Notes: generated by a model not told the origin, from the letters alone. 64,000 bases of DNA from Asanoa ishikariensis (GCF_900107455.1 NZ_FNQB01000001.1:1054001-1118000); one strand, 5' to 3'. Counted from the stretch's first letter, positions 16,786-25,318 are shown. Program-made: numbers and translations.

Positions 16786-16996
16786 AACCAAAGCCGCAGC
16801 GTAGGGGCGGGTCCCGTTGTCGGGCGTAGCTCTCAAGTCAGGATCTCCGGGCGGTGACAAGGTGGAGCGCCCTACCGGACGTACGACCTTGTCACCGCCC
16901 GGAGATCCTGATGCCCTTGCGAAGTCCGACAACGGGACCCGCCCCGCCCGACCCGAGGGTCCCCGCAGCTCGGCTGGGGTCCGGGGCAAAGCCCCG
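16786..16996. repeat. Dispersed 211-bp nested-palindrome element, copy 1
   Basis: A 211-base segment recurs at 29831-30041 with about five substitutions and no gaps. Inside it a perfect 20-base outer inverted repeat (16804-16823 with 16926-16945) encloses a perfect 26-base inner inverted repeat (16838-16863 with 16886-16911) around a 22-base loop. The element ends in a small hairpin (CGGGGC AAA GCCCCG). It lies between nuoN and htpX. No transposase-like gene is linked, so MITE or REP-like status is inference. Confidence 0.9.
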
Positions 16997-17245
16997 AAAG
17001 GCCCGTGCACAGCGAACCTGGCAGGGACGGGCCCCCCAGGCCCGGCCCGGTCCCCGGCGGGAGCAACGGTCCGGACCCCAACGGACCCGGGAAAATCTGC
17101 CCTTTATCCGCCCTTGATCGTCCTTCGTCCCAATAGATGGCTTCGCCTTCAGGGAACTCTCAGCCGGCGCGGGCATGGTCGATGGACCGGGGTTGTTGCA
17201 CTGTTCAGCGGGTTAACCCCACCCGCGTTCTGAAGGAGGGACGCG
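16997..17245. other. Gene-free leader upstream of htpX
   Basis: This stretch contains runs of C and G (around 17026-17060), then a more AT-balanced section from about 17090. No convincing reading frame was found. It should hold the htpX promoter, but no confident -35/-10 pair was identified. Confidence 0.4.
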
Positions 17246-18124
17246 TTGCACAGGCATTTCAACGGCCTCAAGACGGCCGCGCTTCTAGGCCTGCTCACAG
17301 CGCTCATTCTCGGCATCGGGTTCGCGGTCGCCGGCACGTCCGGCCTGGTCATCGCTCTGGTCATTTCGCTGCTGCTGAACGGCACCAGCTATTTCTGGTC
17401 AGACAAGATCGCGCTGCGGTCGATGCGGGCCCGGCCGGTCAGCGAGGCCGAGTTCCCCGCGCTCTACCAGATGGTGCGGGAGCTCGCGGCGGACGCTCGG
17501 CAGCCCATGCCCCGGCTCTACGTCAGCCCCACGATGCAGCCCAACGCGTTCGCCACGGGGCGCAACCCCGAGCACGCCGCGGTCTGCGTGACCACCGGGA
17601 TCACCCAGATCCTGGACTACCGCGAGCTGCGCGCGGTGATCGGCCACGAGCTGTCGCACGTCTACAACCGCGACATCCTGATCTCCAGCGTGGCGGCGGC
17701 GATTGGCGGCATGATCACGTTCCTCGCCTACCTAGCGTGGTTCCTGCCCGCCGGCGGTGACGACGACGAGGGCCAGAACCCGGCCGTCTTCTTCGCGATG
17801 CTGATCCTCGGCCCGTTCGCGGCGTCGATCATCCAGCTCGCGATCAGCCGCAACCGCGAGTTCCAGGCCGACGCCTCCGGCGCCGCGCTCAGCCGCGACC
17901 CGCTGGCGCTCGCCAGCGCGCTGCGCAAGATCGACGCCGGCGCCCGGCAGCTCCCGTTGCCGGCCGACAACCAGTACACGACCACCGCGCACCTCATGAT
18001 CGCCAACCCGTTGCGCGGTGCGGGCCTCGCCAAGCTGTTCTCCACCCACCCGCCGATGGCCGAACGGGTCCGCCGGCTGGAGGAGATGGCCAACCGCGAG
18101 GTCGGTCCAGTGCAGTTCCAGTAA
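17246..18124 (+). CDS. htpX: HtpX family zinc metalloprotease
   Basis: HtpX is a membrane-bound M48 protease that degrades misfolded membrane proteins. The 292-residue protein has two N-terminal membrane helices (about residues 9-48), the zinc-binding HELSH motif (His134, Glu135, His138) and the third ligand region NREFQADASGA. Two further hydrophobic segments lie between them. The TTG start is chosen because AAGGAGGG precedes it at ideal spacing and the next start would cut the first helix. The gene stands alone, with a repeat element upstream and a strong hairpin downstream. Confidence 0.93.
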   Translation: MHRHFNGLKTAALLGLLTALILGIGFAVAGTSGLVIALVISLLLNGTSYFWSDKIALRSMRARPVSEAEFPALYQMVRELAADARQPMPRLYVSPTMQPNAFATGRNPEHAAVCVTTGITQILDYRELRAVIGHELSHVYNRDILISSVAAAIGGMITFLAYLAWFLPAGGDDDEGQNPAVFFAMLILGPFAASIIQLAISRNREFQADASGAALSRDPLALASALRKIDAGARQLPLPADNQYTTTAHLMIANPLRGAGLAKLFSTHPPMAERVRRLEEMANREVGPVQFQ

Positions 18125-18150
18125 TCTGCGTCACCCTGTAAAGAGTTAGG

Positions 18151-18191
18151 CCGGAAGACCAGCCGACCGTTAGGTTCGGCTGGTCTTCCGG
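18151..18191 (+). terminator. Terminator of htpX
   Basis: A perfect 16-base stem (CCGGAAGACCAGCCGA with its complement) with a 9-base loop lies 27 bases after the htpX stop. There is no long T tail, as is common in high-GC genomes. Confidence 0.75.
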
Positions 18192-18213
18192 TCGTTACAG
18201 GGGTGGGTTGGTC

Positions 18214-19473
18214 ATGGCAGCGCTGCGTCAGTACCTGGTGGTCTGGCGGATTCCGGGCGCCCCTGTGCTGTTTATCTTCGGCATCATCGGCCGGCTCGGC
18301 ATCGGCATGACCCCGCTCGCCCTCCTGCTGGTCGTGGAGGACGTCACCGGACGTTTCACGACGGCGGGCATCGCGGGCGGCATCTACGCGGTCGCCGGCG
18401 CGCTGCTCAGCCCACTCGCCGGGCGGGTGGCCGACCGGATCGGCCCGACCCGGGTACTGCTGGTCACCGGCGTGGCGCACCCACTGGCCCTGCTCGCCCT
18501 GGTGGTAGCGCACGACAAGGGCCTGGCCGTGATCTTCGCGGCCAGCGCGGCGGCCGGCGCGACCTTCCCACCGATTAGCGCCGCACTCCGCGGTGCCCTG
18601 AACGACGCCACCGCGCCCGCCACCGGCCGCTTCCACCTGCGCAACCTCGCGCTCGCCGCCGAGACAGCGGTGTTCGAGCTCGTATTCGTGCTCGGCCCCC
18701 TGCTGGTCGCCGCCTTCCTCCTCTTCGCCGACGCCACGGCGGCATTGCTCGGCGCCGGCGTGGTCACCCTGGTCGGCACCGTCGTGGTGGCCCTCGGCAA
18801 GGTCATGCGGGGTTGGCAGCCGCACCCACCGTCGACCCACGCCAAGGGCCTGGGCCCGCTGAAGGTCCCAGGCTTCCCCGCGCTGCTGGTCTGCGTCTTC
18901 GGCCTGGGCACGGCTTTCGGCGCGACCGGCGTGACGGTGCCGGCCTTCGCCGCGGCGGAGGGCGTCTCGGACCCGGACACCTTGGCCGGCGTACTGCTCT
19001 CGGTCTGGGCAGTAGGCAGCGCCACCGGCGGTTTCTGGTTCGGCACCCGACGCCCGGCGGCCAACCTGACCCGTCAGTTCACGGTGCTTCTGGCGCTGCT
19101 GGCCGGCACCTTCGCGGTCTTCGCGGTCATGCCCTCACCGCTGTGGCTGGGCATCGCCCTGGTCTTCGGCGGCGTAGTGATCGCGCCGGGGCTGACCGTC
19201 GAGAACACGATGGTGGGCCGGATCGCTCCAGGGTCGATGCTGAACGAGGCCTATACCTGGGTGGTCACCGTGTCGGTCGGAGCGTCCGCAGTCGGCGGCG
19301 CGGGCGCGGGCTGGCTCGTCGACAAGGCCGGCCCGCCGTGGGCGTTCGTGTTCGCGGGGATGGCGGTCGCCGTGGGCGCCCTGGTCGCGGCCCCGTCCGG
19401 AGGGCCGATCGCCCGCGCCGAAAAGCACGCAGCGGTACGCCTGGAGGCGGCCTTGGAGCCCGAGGCCGTCTGA
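18214..19473 (+). CDS. Major facilitator superfamily transporter
   Basis: This 419-residue protein has twelve predicted membrane helices and the MFS loop motif [15 protein letters not shown] between helices 2 and 3. The substrate is unknown; such single-gene exporters in actinobacteria often move drugs or small metabolites. The ATG at 18214 is preceded by GGGGTGG; a TTG two codons earlier is also possible. The hydrophilic C-terminus (about the last 20 residues) lies at the start of a tandem repeat that copies the 3' end of this gene three more times downstream. Confidence 0.88.
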   Translation: MAALRQYLVVWRIPGAPVLFIFGIIGRLGIGMTPLALLLVVEDVTGRFTTAGIAGGIYAVAGALLSPLAGRVADRIGPTRVLLVTGVAHPLALLALVVAHDKGLAVIFAASAAAGATFPPISAALRGALNDATAPATGRFHLRNLALAAETAVFELVFVLGPLLVAAFLLFADATAALLGAGVVTLVGTVVVALGKVMRGWQPHPPSTHAKGLGPLKVPGFPALLVCVFGLGTAFGATGVTVPAFAAAEGVSDPDTLAGVLLSVWAVGSATGGFWFGTRRPAANLTRQFTVLLALLAGTFAVFAVMPSPLWLGIALVFGGVVIAPGLTVENTMVGRIAPGSMLNEAYTWVVTVSVGASAVGGAGAGWLVDKAGPPWAFVFAGMAVAVGALVAAPSGGPIARAEKHAAVRLEAALEPEAV

Positions 19474-19790
19474 CGGCGGTTGTTCGCGCCTGCGGCCGGT
19501 CGATCGTGCCGGTTGAGTAGCGATCGGCGGTGGGCCTGGATGCGGCCTTGGAGCCCGAGGCCCGTCTGGCGGCGGTTGGTCGCACTTCCGGCCGGTCGAT
19601 CGTGTCGGTTGAGTAGCGATCGGTGGTTGGCGTGGACGTGGCGTTGAGCCCGAGGCGGTCTGAGGGCGCTGGTCGCGCCTGCGGACGGCTGATCGTGCCT
19701 GAGTAGCGATTGGCGGTTGGCCTGGACGTGGCGTTGGAGCCCGAGGCGAACTGGCGGCGGCTAATCGCGGCTTCCGCCAGCCCGATCGCT
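19440..19790. repeat. Tandem repeat of about 95 bp, three to four units, seeded by the MFS gene 3' end
   Basis: Units begin at about 19440, 19535, 19631 and 19721 (spacings 95, 96 and 90). Each starts with a CCTGGA- or CGTGGA-like box followed by GCGGCCTTGGAGCCCGAGGC or a variant, and ends with GAGTAGCGATCGGCGGTTGG or a variant. The first unit contains the last codons and stop of the MFS gene; later units have drifted and do not keep a reading frame. The fourth unit is partial. Confidence 0.85.
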
Positions 19791-19826
19791 TGCGCCGAGA
19801 GGGGCATACGGCGCTGTGCTGACTGC

Positions 19827-19985
19827 GGCGTGCCGTGGTGGTGTCTTCCCGCGGGCGTGTCGGGTGCGGGGCGCAGGTGTGTCCGGGAGCCAACATGTTT
19901 TTGCATGTACGTACATGCAAAAACATGTCGGCGCCCGCGAGATGCCCTGCCGGGCGGACGACACGCCCGGGCGGCGGCACGCCAG
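19827..19985. repeat. Large cruciform with a perfect 36-bp palindromic centre
   Basis: Bases 19893-19928 form a perfect loopless palindrome (ACATGTTTTTGCATGTAC followed by its complement). Beyond it the arms remain partly complementary without gaps out to CGGGCGTGTCG at 19852-19862, mirrored at 19959-19969. With a small gap they reach GGCGTGCCG near 19827. The AT-rich centre stands out in a GC-rich neighbourhood. It may be a protein-binding site, a mobile-element relic or a replication or recombination hotspot. No gene overlaps it convincingly. Confidence 0.8.
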
Positions 19986-20431
19986 CTTCGGTCTAGTCGG
20001 TCGCCTGCGCGACGGCATGCCGGGCGGCTTTGGCGGCACCGTGGCCCGTCCGGCGACACGCGCGGACCCGCGGGTCGTCGTTCCTCGTCGGCCGTTGCTG
20101 GTCCCATCCGGCGCCGGTGGTCAGGGCGGCACCGCCGGTCTCGGCGAAGCCTCCCTCGATATCCAGGTCACCTCGACGTTGGTGCCGCGGTTGCTGACCA
20201 GGACCGCCGGAGCGCCGGGCGATTCCGCGGACCATGAGCGCGCCCACGGTCCCGCACCTTTGGCCCGCGGACCATGACCGCGGCCCACGCGGGCCAAAGT
20301 GCGGGGCACCGCTCAAGCGCGGTCTTGGACCTGCGATCTGCTGGCGGCGCAGTTCGGCCCGGCTGCGGGTGACGCGGCCGGGCCGAGAGGCTGACTGGCG
20401 AGTTCGCGACCGGAGGCCGCGCCGCTCGCGG
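19986..20431. other. Gene-free stretch with a hairpin at 20250-20306
   Basis: No reading frame here looks real; those present on both strands are Arg/Pro/Ala-rich composition artefacts. A hairpin is formed by 20250-20269 (around CCCGCACCTTTGGCCCG) and its complement at 20288-20306 with one bulge. The phrase CGCGGACCATGA occurs twice, 41 bases apart, at 20226 and 20267. Nothing else was identified. Confidence 0.45.
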
Positions 20432-20929
20432 TTAGCGGTAGTTCGTGAACTGGAGTGCGAGGCCGAAGTCGCCGCCCTTGAGCAGCGTGATGACGGCCTG
20501 GAGGTCGTCCTTCTTCTTGCCGGTCACGCGGAGCTGGTCGCCCTGGATCTGGGCCTGGACGCCCTTCGGGCCTTCCTCGCGGATCTTCTTGCTGATCGCC
20601 TTGGCCTTCTCGGTGTCGATGCCCTGCACGATCTTGGCGTCGATCTTGTAGGTCTTGCCCGAGGCGCGTGCCTCGCCGGCGTCCAGCGACTTCAGCGAGA
20701 TGTTCCGCTTGATCAGCTTCTCCTTGAAGACGTCGAGCGCGGCCTTCACCCGCTCCTCGGTCTCGGCACTGAGGTTGACGGCGGCCTCGCCGCCGGCCCA
20801 GGTGATCTCAGCCCCGGTGCCGCGGAAGTCGAAACGGGTCGCAAGCTCCTTCTCGGTCTGCCGCACGGCGTTGTCGACCTCTTGCTGGTCGACCTTGCTG
20901 ACGACGTCGAAGGACGGGTTCGCTGCCAT
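20432..20929 (-). CDS. yajQ: YajQ family nucleotide-binding protein
   Basis: YajQ (DUF520) proteins bind nucleotides; in some bacteria they act as cyclic di-GMP effectors, which is family knowledge and not shown here. The protein has 165 residues and family features: [20 protein letters not shown] at the N-terminus, LATRFDFRG, an internal [15 protein letters not shown] segment and the C-terminal [13 protein letters not shown]. The ATG at 20929 is preferred over the one two codons upstream because AGGAG is seven bases before it. A GGDEF-EAL protein is encoded about 1.6 kb away, which makes a c-di-GMP link worth noting. Confidence 0.93.
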   Translation of the reverse strand: MAANPSFDVVSKVDQQEVDNAVRQTEKELATRFDFRGTGAEITWAGGEAAVNLSAETEERVKAALDVFKEKLIKRNISLKSLDAGEARASGKTYKIDAKIVQGIDTEKAKAISKKIREEGPKGVQAQIQGDQLRVTGKKKDDLQAVITLLKGGDFGLALQFTNYR

Positions 20930-21076
20930 GATCATGCTCCTGCTCGGTGCGGTGTTCTGGCGGTGTCCACGGCCGGCACGGCGGCGCGGACATGCCGACC
21001 GTACCCGGTTGCATTCCGGGCCGGTGCTACCGCTATCCTTGCTTCCGCTGCCGCATCCAGTGTGGCGGCACGCCCT

Positions 21077-21160
21077 GGCGGGTTGCCCGAGCGGCCAATG
21101 GGAGCGGACTGTAAATCCGTCGCGAAAGCTTCAGAGGTTCGAATCCTCTACCCGCCACCA
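21077..21160 (+). tRNA. tRNA-Tyr (GTA)
   Basis: A class II tRNA with an acceptor stem GGCGGGT paired to ACCCGCC, the anticodon GTA within ACTGTAAATC, a long variable arm, the T-loop TTCGAATC and an encoded CCA end. A -10-like TATCCT lies at 21034-21039, with a weak TTGCAT upstream at 21009. Confidence 0.96.
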
Positions 21161-21171
21161 GGCACCAAGTA

Positions 21172-21215
21172 ACGACCCCAGACCGGTATTACGCGGTCCG
21201 GGGTCGTTTCATTTT
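21172..21215 (+). terminator. Terminator after tRNA-Tyr
   Basis: ACGACCCC-GACC pairs with GGTC-GGGGTCGT across a short loop with a single bulged base, and is followed by TTCATTTT. This is a typical intrinsic terminator placed 11 bases after the tRNA. Confidence 0.85.
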
Positions 21216-21604
21216 GGGCCTTTGTTTGTTCGCCTTTTGCGGCGGGTCGAGCGACATTCCGTCAAACGCCGACAGCAGCCGTTGGCGAACAGCGTCCAAG
21301 GCTGGTCCTCCGCCGTACCGGCGGTCACCTCAAGCCCGTCCAAAGGCGCCGCGCCGCCATGATGAGCCGTTAGCGTCGCGTACTACCGACCGCTCGGCTG
21401 GGACGGCGAGCAGACCGGACCGCACGTCGGCCCGAGCGGGCGGAGACCAGCCCGGATGACGGCGTCCAGCCCTCGCGCCCGCCGCCTAAGGAACCAACGC
21501 CGAGCCAACGCCGCTGGCGGAGGATCTACCTCGGCGGACGTTCGCGCCATTCGCAAGAAAAAGCATGTCTCCATCTTCTAGATCAAAGTCTGCCAACTTG
21601 CTGG
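21216..21604. other. Gene-free stretch with a possible gene remnant on the minus strand
   Basis: No intact gene is seen. On the minus strand, 21600 to 21486 reads as a protein-like tail (KLADFDLEDGDMLFLANGAN and onward to a stop) with a less GC-rich codon choice than its surroundings. The upstream extension of that frame is only Arg/Gly-rich shadow of the HEAT-like gene. It may be the 3' end of a decayed gene next to the tRNA. Confidence 0.35.
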
Positions 21605-22066
21605 TCAGGCGCCGGCAGCGGTCAACGCGACCACCGCACGGTCGGCCGCCGCGCGCACCCGGGGGACCGGATCGGTCCGCAACACGCTGACGGCCATCAA
21701 CGCGTCGCCGACCAGATGGCGGGCGACCACCTTCGCGGCCAGCTCGCGCACCCGCCACTCGGTGTCGCCCAGGGCTAGTACGGTGGTCGATGCGGCGCGG
21801 TCCTCCCACGCCCAGAGCAGACCGCGCGCGGCCCAGACGCGAACCCAGTACCAGCGAGAAGATCCCGGACCGCCGTCCACCGGATCGAGCGCCCACGATG
21901 CGGCCGGACCACCAAGGACGACGATGAGGGGCGCGTCCCGGTCGTCGGCGCCGGCCAGCAGGGCGATGCAGCCGTCCACCACCGCGTCCCGCCCGCGCCG
22001 GTCGCACTCGGCCAGGATCCTGGTCCGCGGCGGCGGGGCGGCCACCGCTCGGGCTTGGCCGGTCAT
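21605..22066 (-). CDS. HEAT-repeat-like protein
   Basis: This 153-residue, mostly helical protein contains paired-helix units such as VRELAAKVVARHLVGDALMA and VRAAADRAVVALTAAGA, each with the regular Ala/Val/Arg spacing of HEAT or PBS-lyase repeats. Such repeats mediate protein binding, and no enzymatic motif is visible. The ATG at 22066 is chosen over one 17 codons upstream because the upstream part is low-complexity and basic. A GACAAT box lies six bases before this ATG and may indicate a leaderless transcript. Confidence 0.7.
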   Translation of the reverse strand: MTGQARAVAAPPPRTRILAECDRRGRDAVVDGCIALLAGADDRDAPLIVVLGGPAASWALDPVDGGPGSSRWYWVRVWAARGLLWAWEDRAASTTVLALGDTEWRVRELAAKVVARHLVGDALMAVSVLRTDPVPRVRAAADRAVVALTAAGA

Positions 22067-22280
22067 CGCCGCATTGTCGCGCGGGTAAGCCCTCGGGGGT
22101 CGCTTCCGACTGGACAAATGCGACCGGCCAAAGGCGCGCCTAAGGTTAGGCTCGTACGATTGGTTGGGTTTTCATCTGCCGATGGTTCGGGCCCCACCCG
22201 ATGCTCTGTGCGTCGCCATACATGATGTGGCACCATCTTCTTACCCAACGCCGTGCCACCCCCGTGACAGGAGCAATCAG

Positions 22281-22478
22281 ATGCGCGCACGCTTGTTCGG
22301 CCGCTGGGCTGGTCGGGCTGCGATCTTCGCCGTCCTCGGGCTCGGCGCCCTTGTCGCTGGTGGAGTCGCCTCGGCGCAAAGCTACATCGACCACGCTGAG
22401 GTCCAGGCCGTCGGTGAAGCCACCTCTGGTGCCATGGTCAAGGGCGCTCTGGCCTCCTTGGCCGTCGAGTGGAACTGA
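22281..22478 (+). CDS. Small exported or membrane-anchored protein (65 aa)
   Basis: The peptide has a basic N-terminus (MRARLFGRWAGR), a hydrophobic stretch of about 17 residues and an AxA-like site (VASAQS) typical of a signal peptide. That would leave a mature segment of about 31 residues. No family is recognised. ACAGGAG precedes the ATG at suitable spacing. It ends 41 bases before the GGDEF-EAL gene, on the same strand, so the two are probably co-transcribed. A role linked to cyclic di-GMP signalling is only suggested by position. Confidence 0.7.
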   Translation: MRARLFGRWAGRAAIFAVLGLGALVAGGVASAQSYIDHAEVQAVGEATSGAMVKGALASLAVEWN

Positions 22479-22519
22479 CGCCACCGAGCACATTCGACCG
22501 CGTCCGCTGAGGGACGTCG

Positions 22520-25057
22520 ATGGTCAGCGTCCGTAATGTTCCACGGCCGCAGGAGTACGCCTGGTTGATCACCGGGCCACTCGGCCTGTTCACTGTTTTG
22601 GTCGCGCTCGTGCTCAGCACGACGCAGCGAACCATTTACGGTGAGTGGCTGCTTGGCCTGCTCTTTCTCGGCTTATTCGCGCTGGCGGATCTGCTGGTCC
22701 TGATGGTCCAGGTTCGACGGCAGACCTTCACGATCACGCTTGTCGAGATCCCGTTCCTGCTGGCGCTGTTCTGGCTGCCGCCAATGACGGTGATCTTGGC
22801 TCGGGTCATCGCGTCGATCATCGCCCAGACCAGCCGACACGTGCCGCCGGTGAAGCTCTGGTTCAACGTGGCCAGCAACGCCGCGTCGACCGCGCTCGCG
22901 ACGCTGATTGTCTTCAGCGCCCACCCGCTGCACGTCAATGACGACGAGCGCGTCGGGCCGTACGCCTGGGCGGTGCTGGCCGCGGCGGTCACGGCGATGG
23001 TCCTCTCGACCCTGGCGACGACCGCCGGCGTCATCACGCTGGTGCAGGGCCGGATCTCCACCCGGGACCTGATCCGGATCGCGACGCCGGTGACCGTGGT
23101 CGCCGGCATCAACATCACGATCGGCTTGATCACGCTCGTCGTGCTCCAGCAGGGCGTCTGGTCGATCCTGCTGCTGGCCGCGCTCGCCACCTGTTTCGTT
23201 GCCGCCTATCGGTCCTACTCGCGCTTCCTGCGGCAGCACCGCACGCTCAGTGAGATCTACGACCTGACCAGGTCGATCGCGGACACCCCGCACGACGGCA
23301 CGTTGATCGATATCTTGCTGCACCGGGTCCGCGGCCTGCTCCAGGCCGAGTACGCCACGCTGTGGTTGCCCGCGCTCGGCCGCTATCCGGAGATCCTGCT
23401 CTCCGCCCGCGTTGACGACACCGGTCTGGTGGACCTGACCCGCATCCCGGAGGCGATCCGGCAACGGGTACGCGACACCGGCACGACGATCGCGGTGGGG
23501 CACCGGCTCGGCACCGACGAGCTGCGGGCGGAACTGCGCGAGGCGCGTGCCAAGGACGGAATTGTGGTGGCGCTGCGCGCCGGCTCGGCCGTGATCGGCT
23601 GTCTCGAGGTCGCCAACCGACTCAGCGACCTCGACAGCTTCGGTGAGAGCGACGTGCGGCTGCTGGAGACGATCGCCGCGCACGCCGCCGTCGCGGTCGA
23701 GAACTCCCGCCTGGTCGAGCGGCTCAGGCACGACGCCTACCACGACAGCCTCACCGGCCTGCCCAACCGGCGACGGATCACGGCCGCGATCGACGAGTCG
23801 GTCGGCGTACGTGCCCCGGGTGAGCAGGTCGCCGTGCTGTTGTTCGATGTCGACGGCCTGCGGCAGGTCAACGAGTCGATGGGCCATAGCGCCGGCGACC
23901 AGGTGCTCGCCGAGGTCGGCCGGCGGCTGCGTGCCTGCGCGCCGCCCGGAGCGCTGATCGGCCGTCTGGGCAGTGACGAGTTCGCGGTCACCCTGCGGGT
24001 GGAGAGTCCGGACGCGGCGCAGGCGATCGCCGCGCTGATGCGGGAGCAGATCCGCGACGAGATGGTCTTCGGATCGCTCACCCTCGACGTCGAGACCGCG
24101 GTCGGCATCGTCGTACACCCGGATCATGGCAGTGACGCCGCCCTCCTGCTCCAGCGTGCCGACCTGGCCGCCACCGCGGCCAAGACCGTGCCCGGCAGCA
24201 TCCAGCTGTTCAACGCCGGGCTCGAGTCACGTTCGGTGCGCCGTCTCGCCCTAGCGGGTGACCTGCGGCGGGCCCTCGACAACGACCAGATCGAGGTCTA
24301 CTTCCAGCCGAAGGTGACGTTGACCGACCGGCGGCTGCTCGGCGTCGAGTGCCTGGCCCGCTGGGAGCATCCCGCGCACGGCGCCGTGCCGCCGGAAGAC
24401 TTCGTCGCGGTCGCCGAGCACACGGGCCAGCTCGCCCGCTTGACCGAGGCGGTGCTCAAGGAAGGCCTCAAGCGGTGCCGTGACTGGTCGGCCACCGACC
24501 ATCCGCTGTCGATCTCGGTCAACCTCTCCGCGCGTACGCTGATCGACGCCGATTTCCCCACCCGGGTGCAGGAACTGCTCGGGGAGTACGGCGTCGCGCC
24601 GCACCGATTGACCTTCGAGATCAAGGAGGAGGGCGTCCTGGACGGCACCGACCGTCCGATGCCCACCTTGCGCCGGCTGCGCGACATCGGCGTGCGGCTG
24701 TCGGTCGACGACTTCGGCACCGGCTACTCGTCCCTGTCCTACCTGCGCCGGCTGCCGGTGCACGAGGTCAAGGTGGACCGCTCGTTCGTGCAGGGCATGG
24801 CCACCGACCCGGCCGACCTGGCGATCGTCAACGCGGTCGTGACGCTGTCCCAGCAGTTCGGCCTTACCGTGGTCGCCGAGGGCGTGGAGAGCGAGCTCAC
24901 CCTCGAGCTCCTGCAGGACATCGGTTGCGAGGTCGGGCAGGGCTTTCTGTTCAGCCGGCCGCTGCCTTACGAGCGGCTGGAGGCCTGGTTCTCGGCGCAG
25001 ACCGAGTCCGAGTCGACGGCCGCGGGCGAGGTCCGGCGGCTGCGTGCGGTCACGTGA
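22520..25057 (+). CDS. Membrane GGDEF-EAL protein with GAF-like domain
   Basis: This 845-residue cyclic di-GMP signalling protein has about eight N-terminal membrane segments (residues 12-240) and a GAF-like domain (about 255-400). The GGDEF domain starts at HDSLTGLPNRRRI (about 405). The EAL domain starts near 575 with QPKVTLTDRRLLGVECLARW, DDFGTGYSSLSYLRRLP at about 729 and VAEGVESE. The GGDEF signature reads RLGSDEF, so the first-Gly/second-Gly pair is altered, while the EAL acidic residues look intact. Phosphodiesterase activity is therefore more likely than cyclase activity. GAGGGA precedes the ATG. Confidence 0.93.
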   Translation: MVSVRNVPRPQEYAWLITGPLGLFTVLVALVLSTTQRTIYGEWLLGLLFLGLFALADLLVLMVQVRRQTFTITLVEIPFLLALFWLPPMTVILARVIASIIAQTSRHVPPVKLWFNVASNAASTALATLIVFSAHPLHVNDDERVGPYAWAVLAAAVTAMVLSTLATTAGVITLVQGRISTRDLIRIATPVTVVAGINITIGLITLVVLQQGVWSILLLAALATCFVAAYRSYSRFLRQHRTLSEIYDLTRSIADTPHDGTLIDILLHRVRGLLQAEYATLWLPALGRYPEILLSARVDDTGLVDLTRIPEAIRQRVRDTGTTIAVGHRLGTDELRAELREARAKDGIVVALRAGSAVIGCLEVANRLSDLDSFGESDVRLLETIAAHAAVAVENSRLVERLRHDAYHDSLTGLPNRRRITAAIDESVGVRAPGEQVAVLLFDVDGLRQVNESMGHSAGDQVLAEVGRRLRACAPPGALIGRLGSDEFAVTLRVESPDAAQAIAALMREQIRDEMVFGSLTLDVETAVGIVVHPDHGSDAALLLQRADLAATAAKTVPGSIQLFNAGLESRSVRRLALAGDLRRALDNDQIEVYFQPKVTLTDRRLLGVECLARWEHPAHGAVPPEDFVAVAEHTGQLARLTEAVLKEGLKRCRDWSATDHPLSISVNLSARTLIDADFPTRVQELLGEYGVAPHRLTFEIKEEGVLDGTDRPMPTLRRLRDIGVRLSVDDFGTGYSSLSYLRRLPVHEVKVDRSFVQGMATDPADLAIVNAVVTLSQQFGLTVVAEGVESELTLELLQDIGCEVGQGFLFSRPLPYERLEAWFSAQTESESTAAGEVRRLRAVT

Positions 25058-25149
25058 CAAAGTGGTCCGGACGGCACTGGTATCCCGATTTCCTGGCCTG
25101 ACAACAGCCGTGTACTCTTACCCCTGCGCATCAGCGAGCTAGATCGCGC

Positions 25150-25222
25150 GCCCCCTTAGCTCAGTCGGCAGAGCGTCTCCATGGTAAGGAGAAGGTCTAC
25201 GGTTCGATTCCGTAAGGGGGCT
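25150..25222 (+). tRNA. tRNA-Thr (GGT)
   Basis: The acceptor stem GCCCCCT pairs with AGGGGGC, the anticodon loop is ATGGTAA (anticodon GGT), and the T-loop is TTCGATTC. No CCA is encoded. A TACTCT box at 25113-25118 is a likely -10 for the tRNA cluster, although the -35 is weak. Confidence 0.96.
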
Positions 25223-25235
25223 CTGTTCCACCCGC

Positions 25236-25308
25236 GGCGGTGTAGCTCAGTTGGCAGAGCAAGCGGCTCATAATCGCTGTGTCGCCGGTTCAAATCCGGC
25301 CACCGCTA
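25236..25308 (+). tRNA. tRNA-Met (CAT), elongator type
   Basis: The acceptor GGCGGTG pairs with CACCGCT (one G-U), and the anticodon loop is CTCATAA (anticodon CAT). The anticodon stem lacks the three G-C pairs of initiator tRNA, so it is an elongator; a lysidine-modified Ile2 species cannot be excluded from sequence alone. Position between tRNA-Thr and rpmG supports Met. Confidence 0.93.
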
Positions 25309-25318
25309 CTGTTGATTC

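Noticed and set aside
16771-17117. Short frames on both strands inside the 211-bp element, also present in copy 2
   Set aside because: Shared peptides follow from the DNA repeat; inverted repeats make both strands encode similar Gly/Pro/Arg strings. No ribosome-binding site or consistent start.
19440-19790. CRISPR array
   Set aside because: Units of about 95 bp are contiguous and drifting, without short identical repeats and unique spacers, and no cas genes are near.
19265-20107. Minus-strand frames through the tandem repeat and cruciform
   Set aside because: The apparent proteins are translations of the repeats; both strands of the palindrome give a similar CTYMQKHV-like peptide because of symmetry, not coding.
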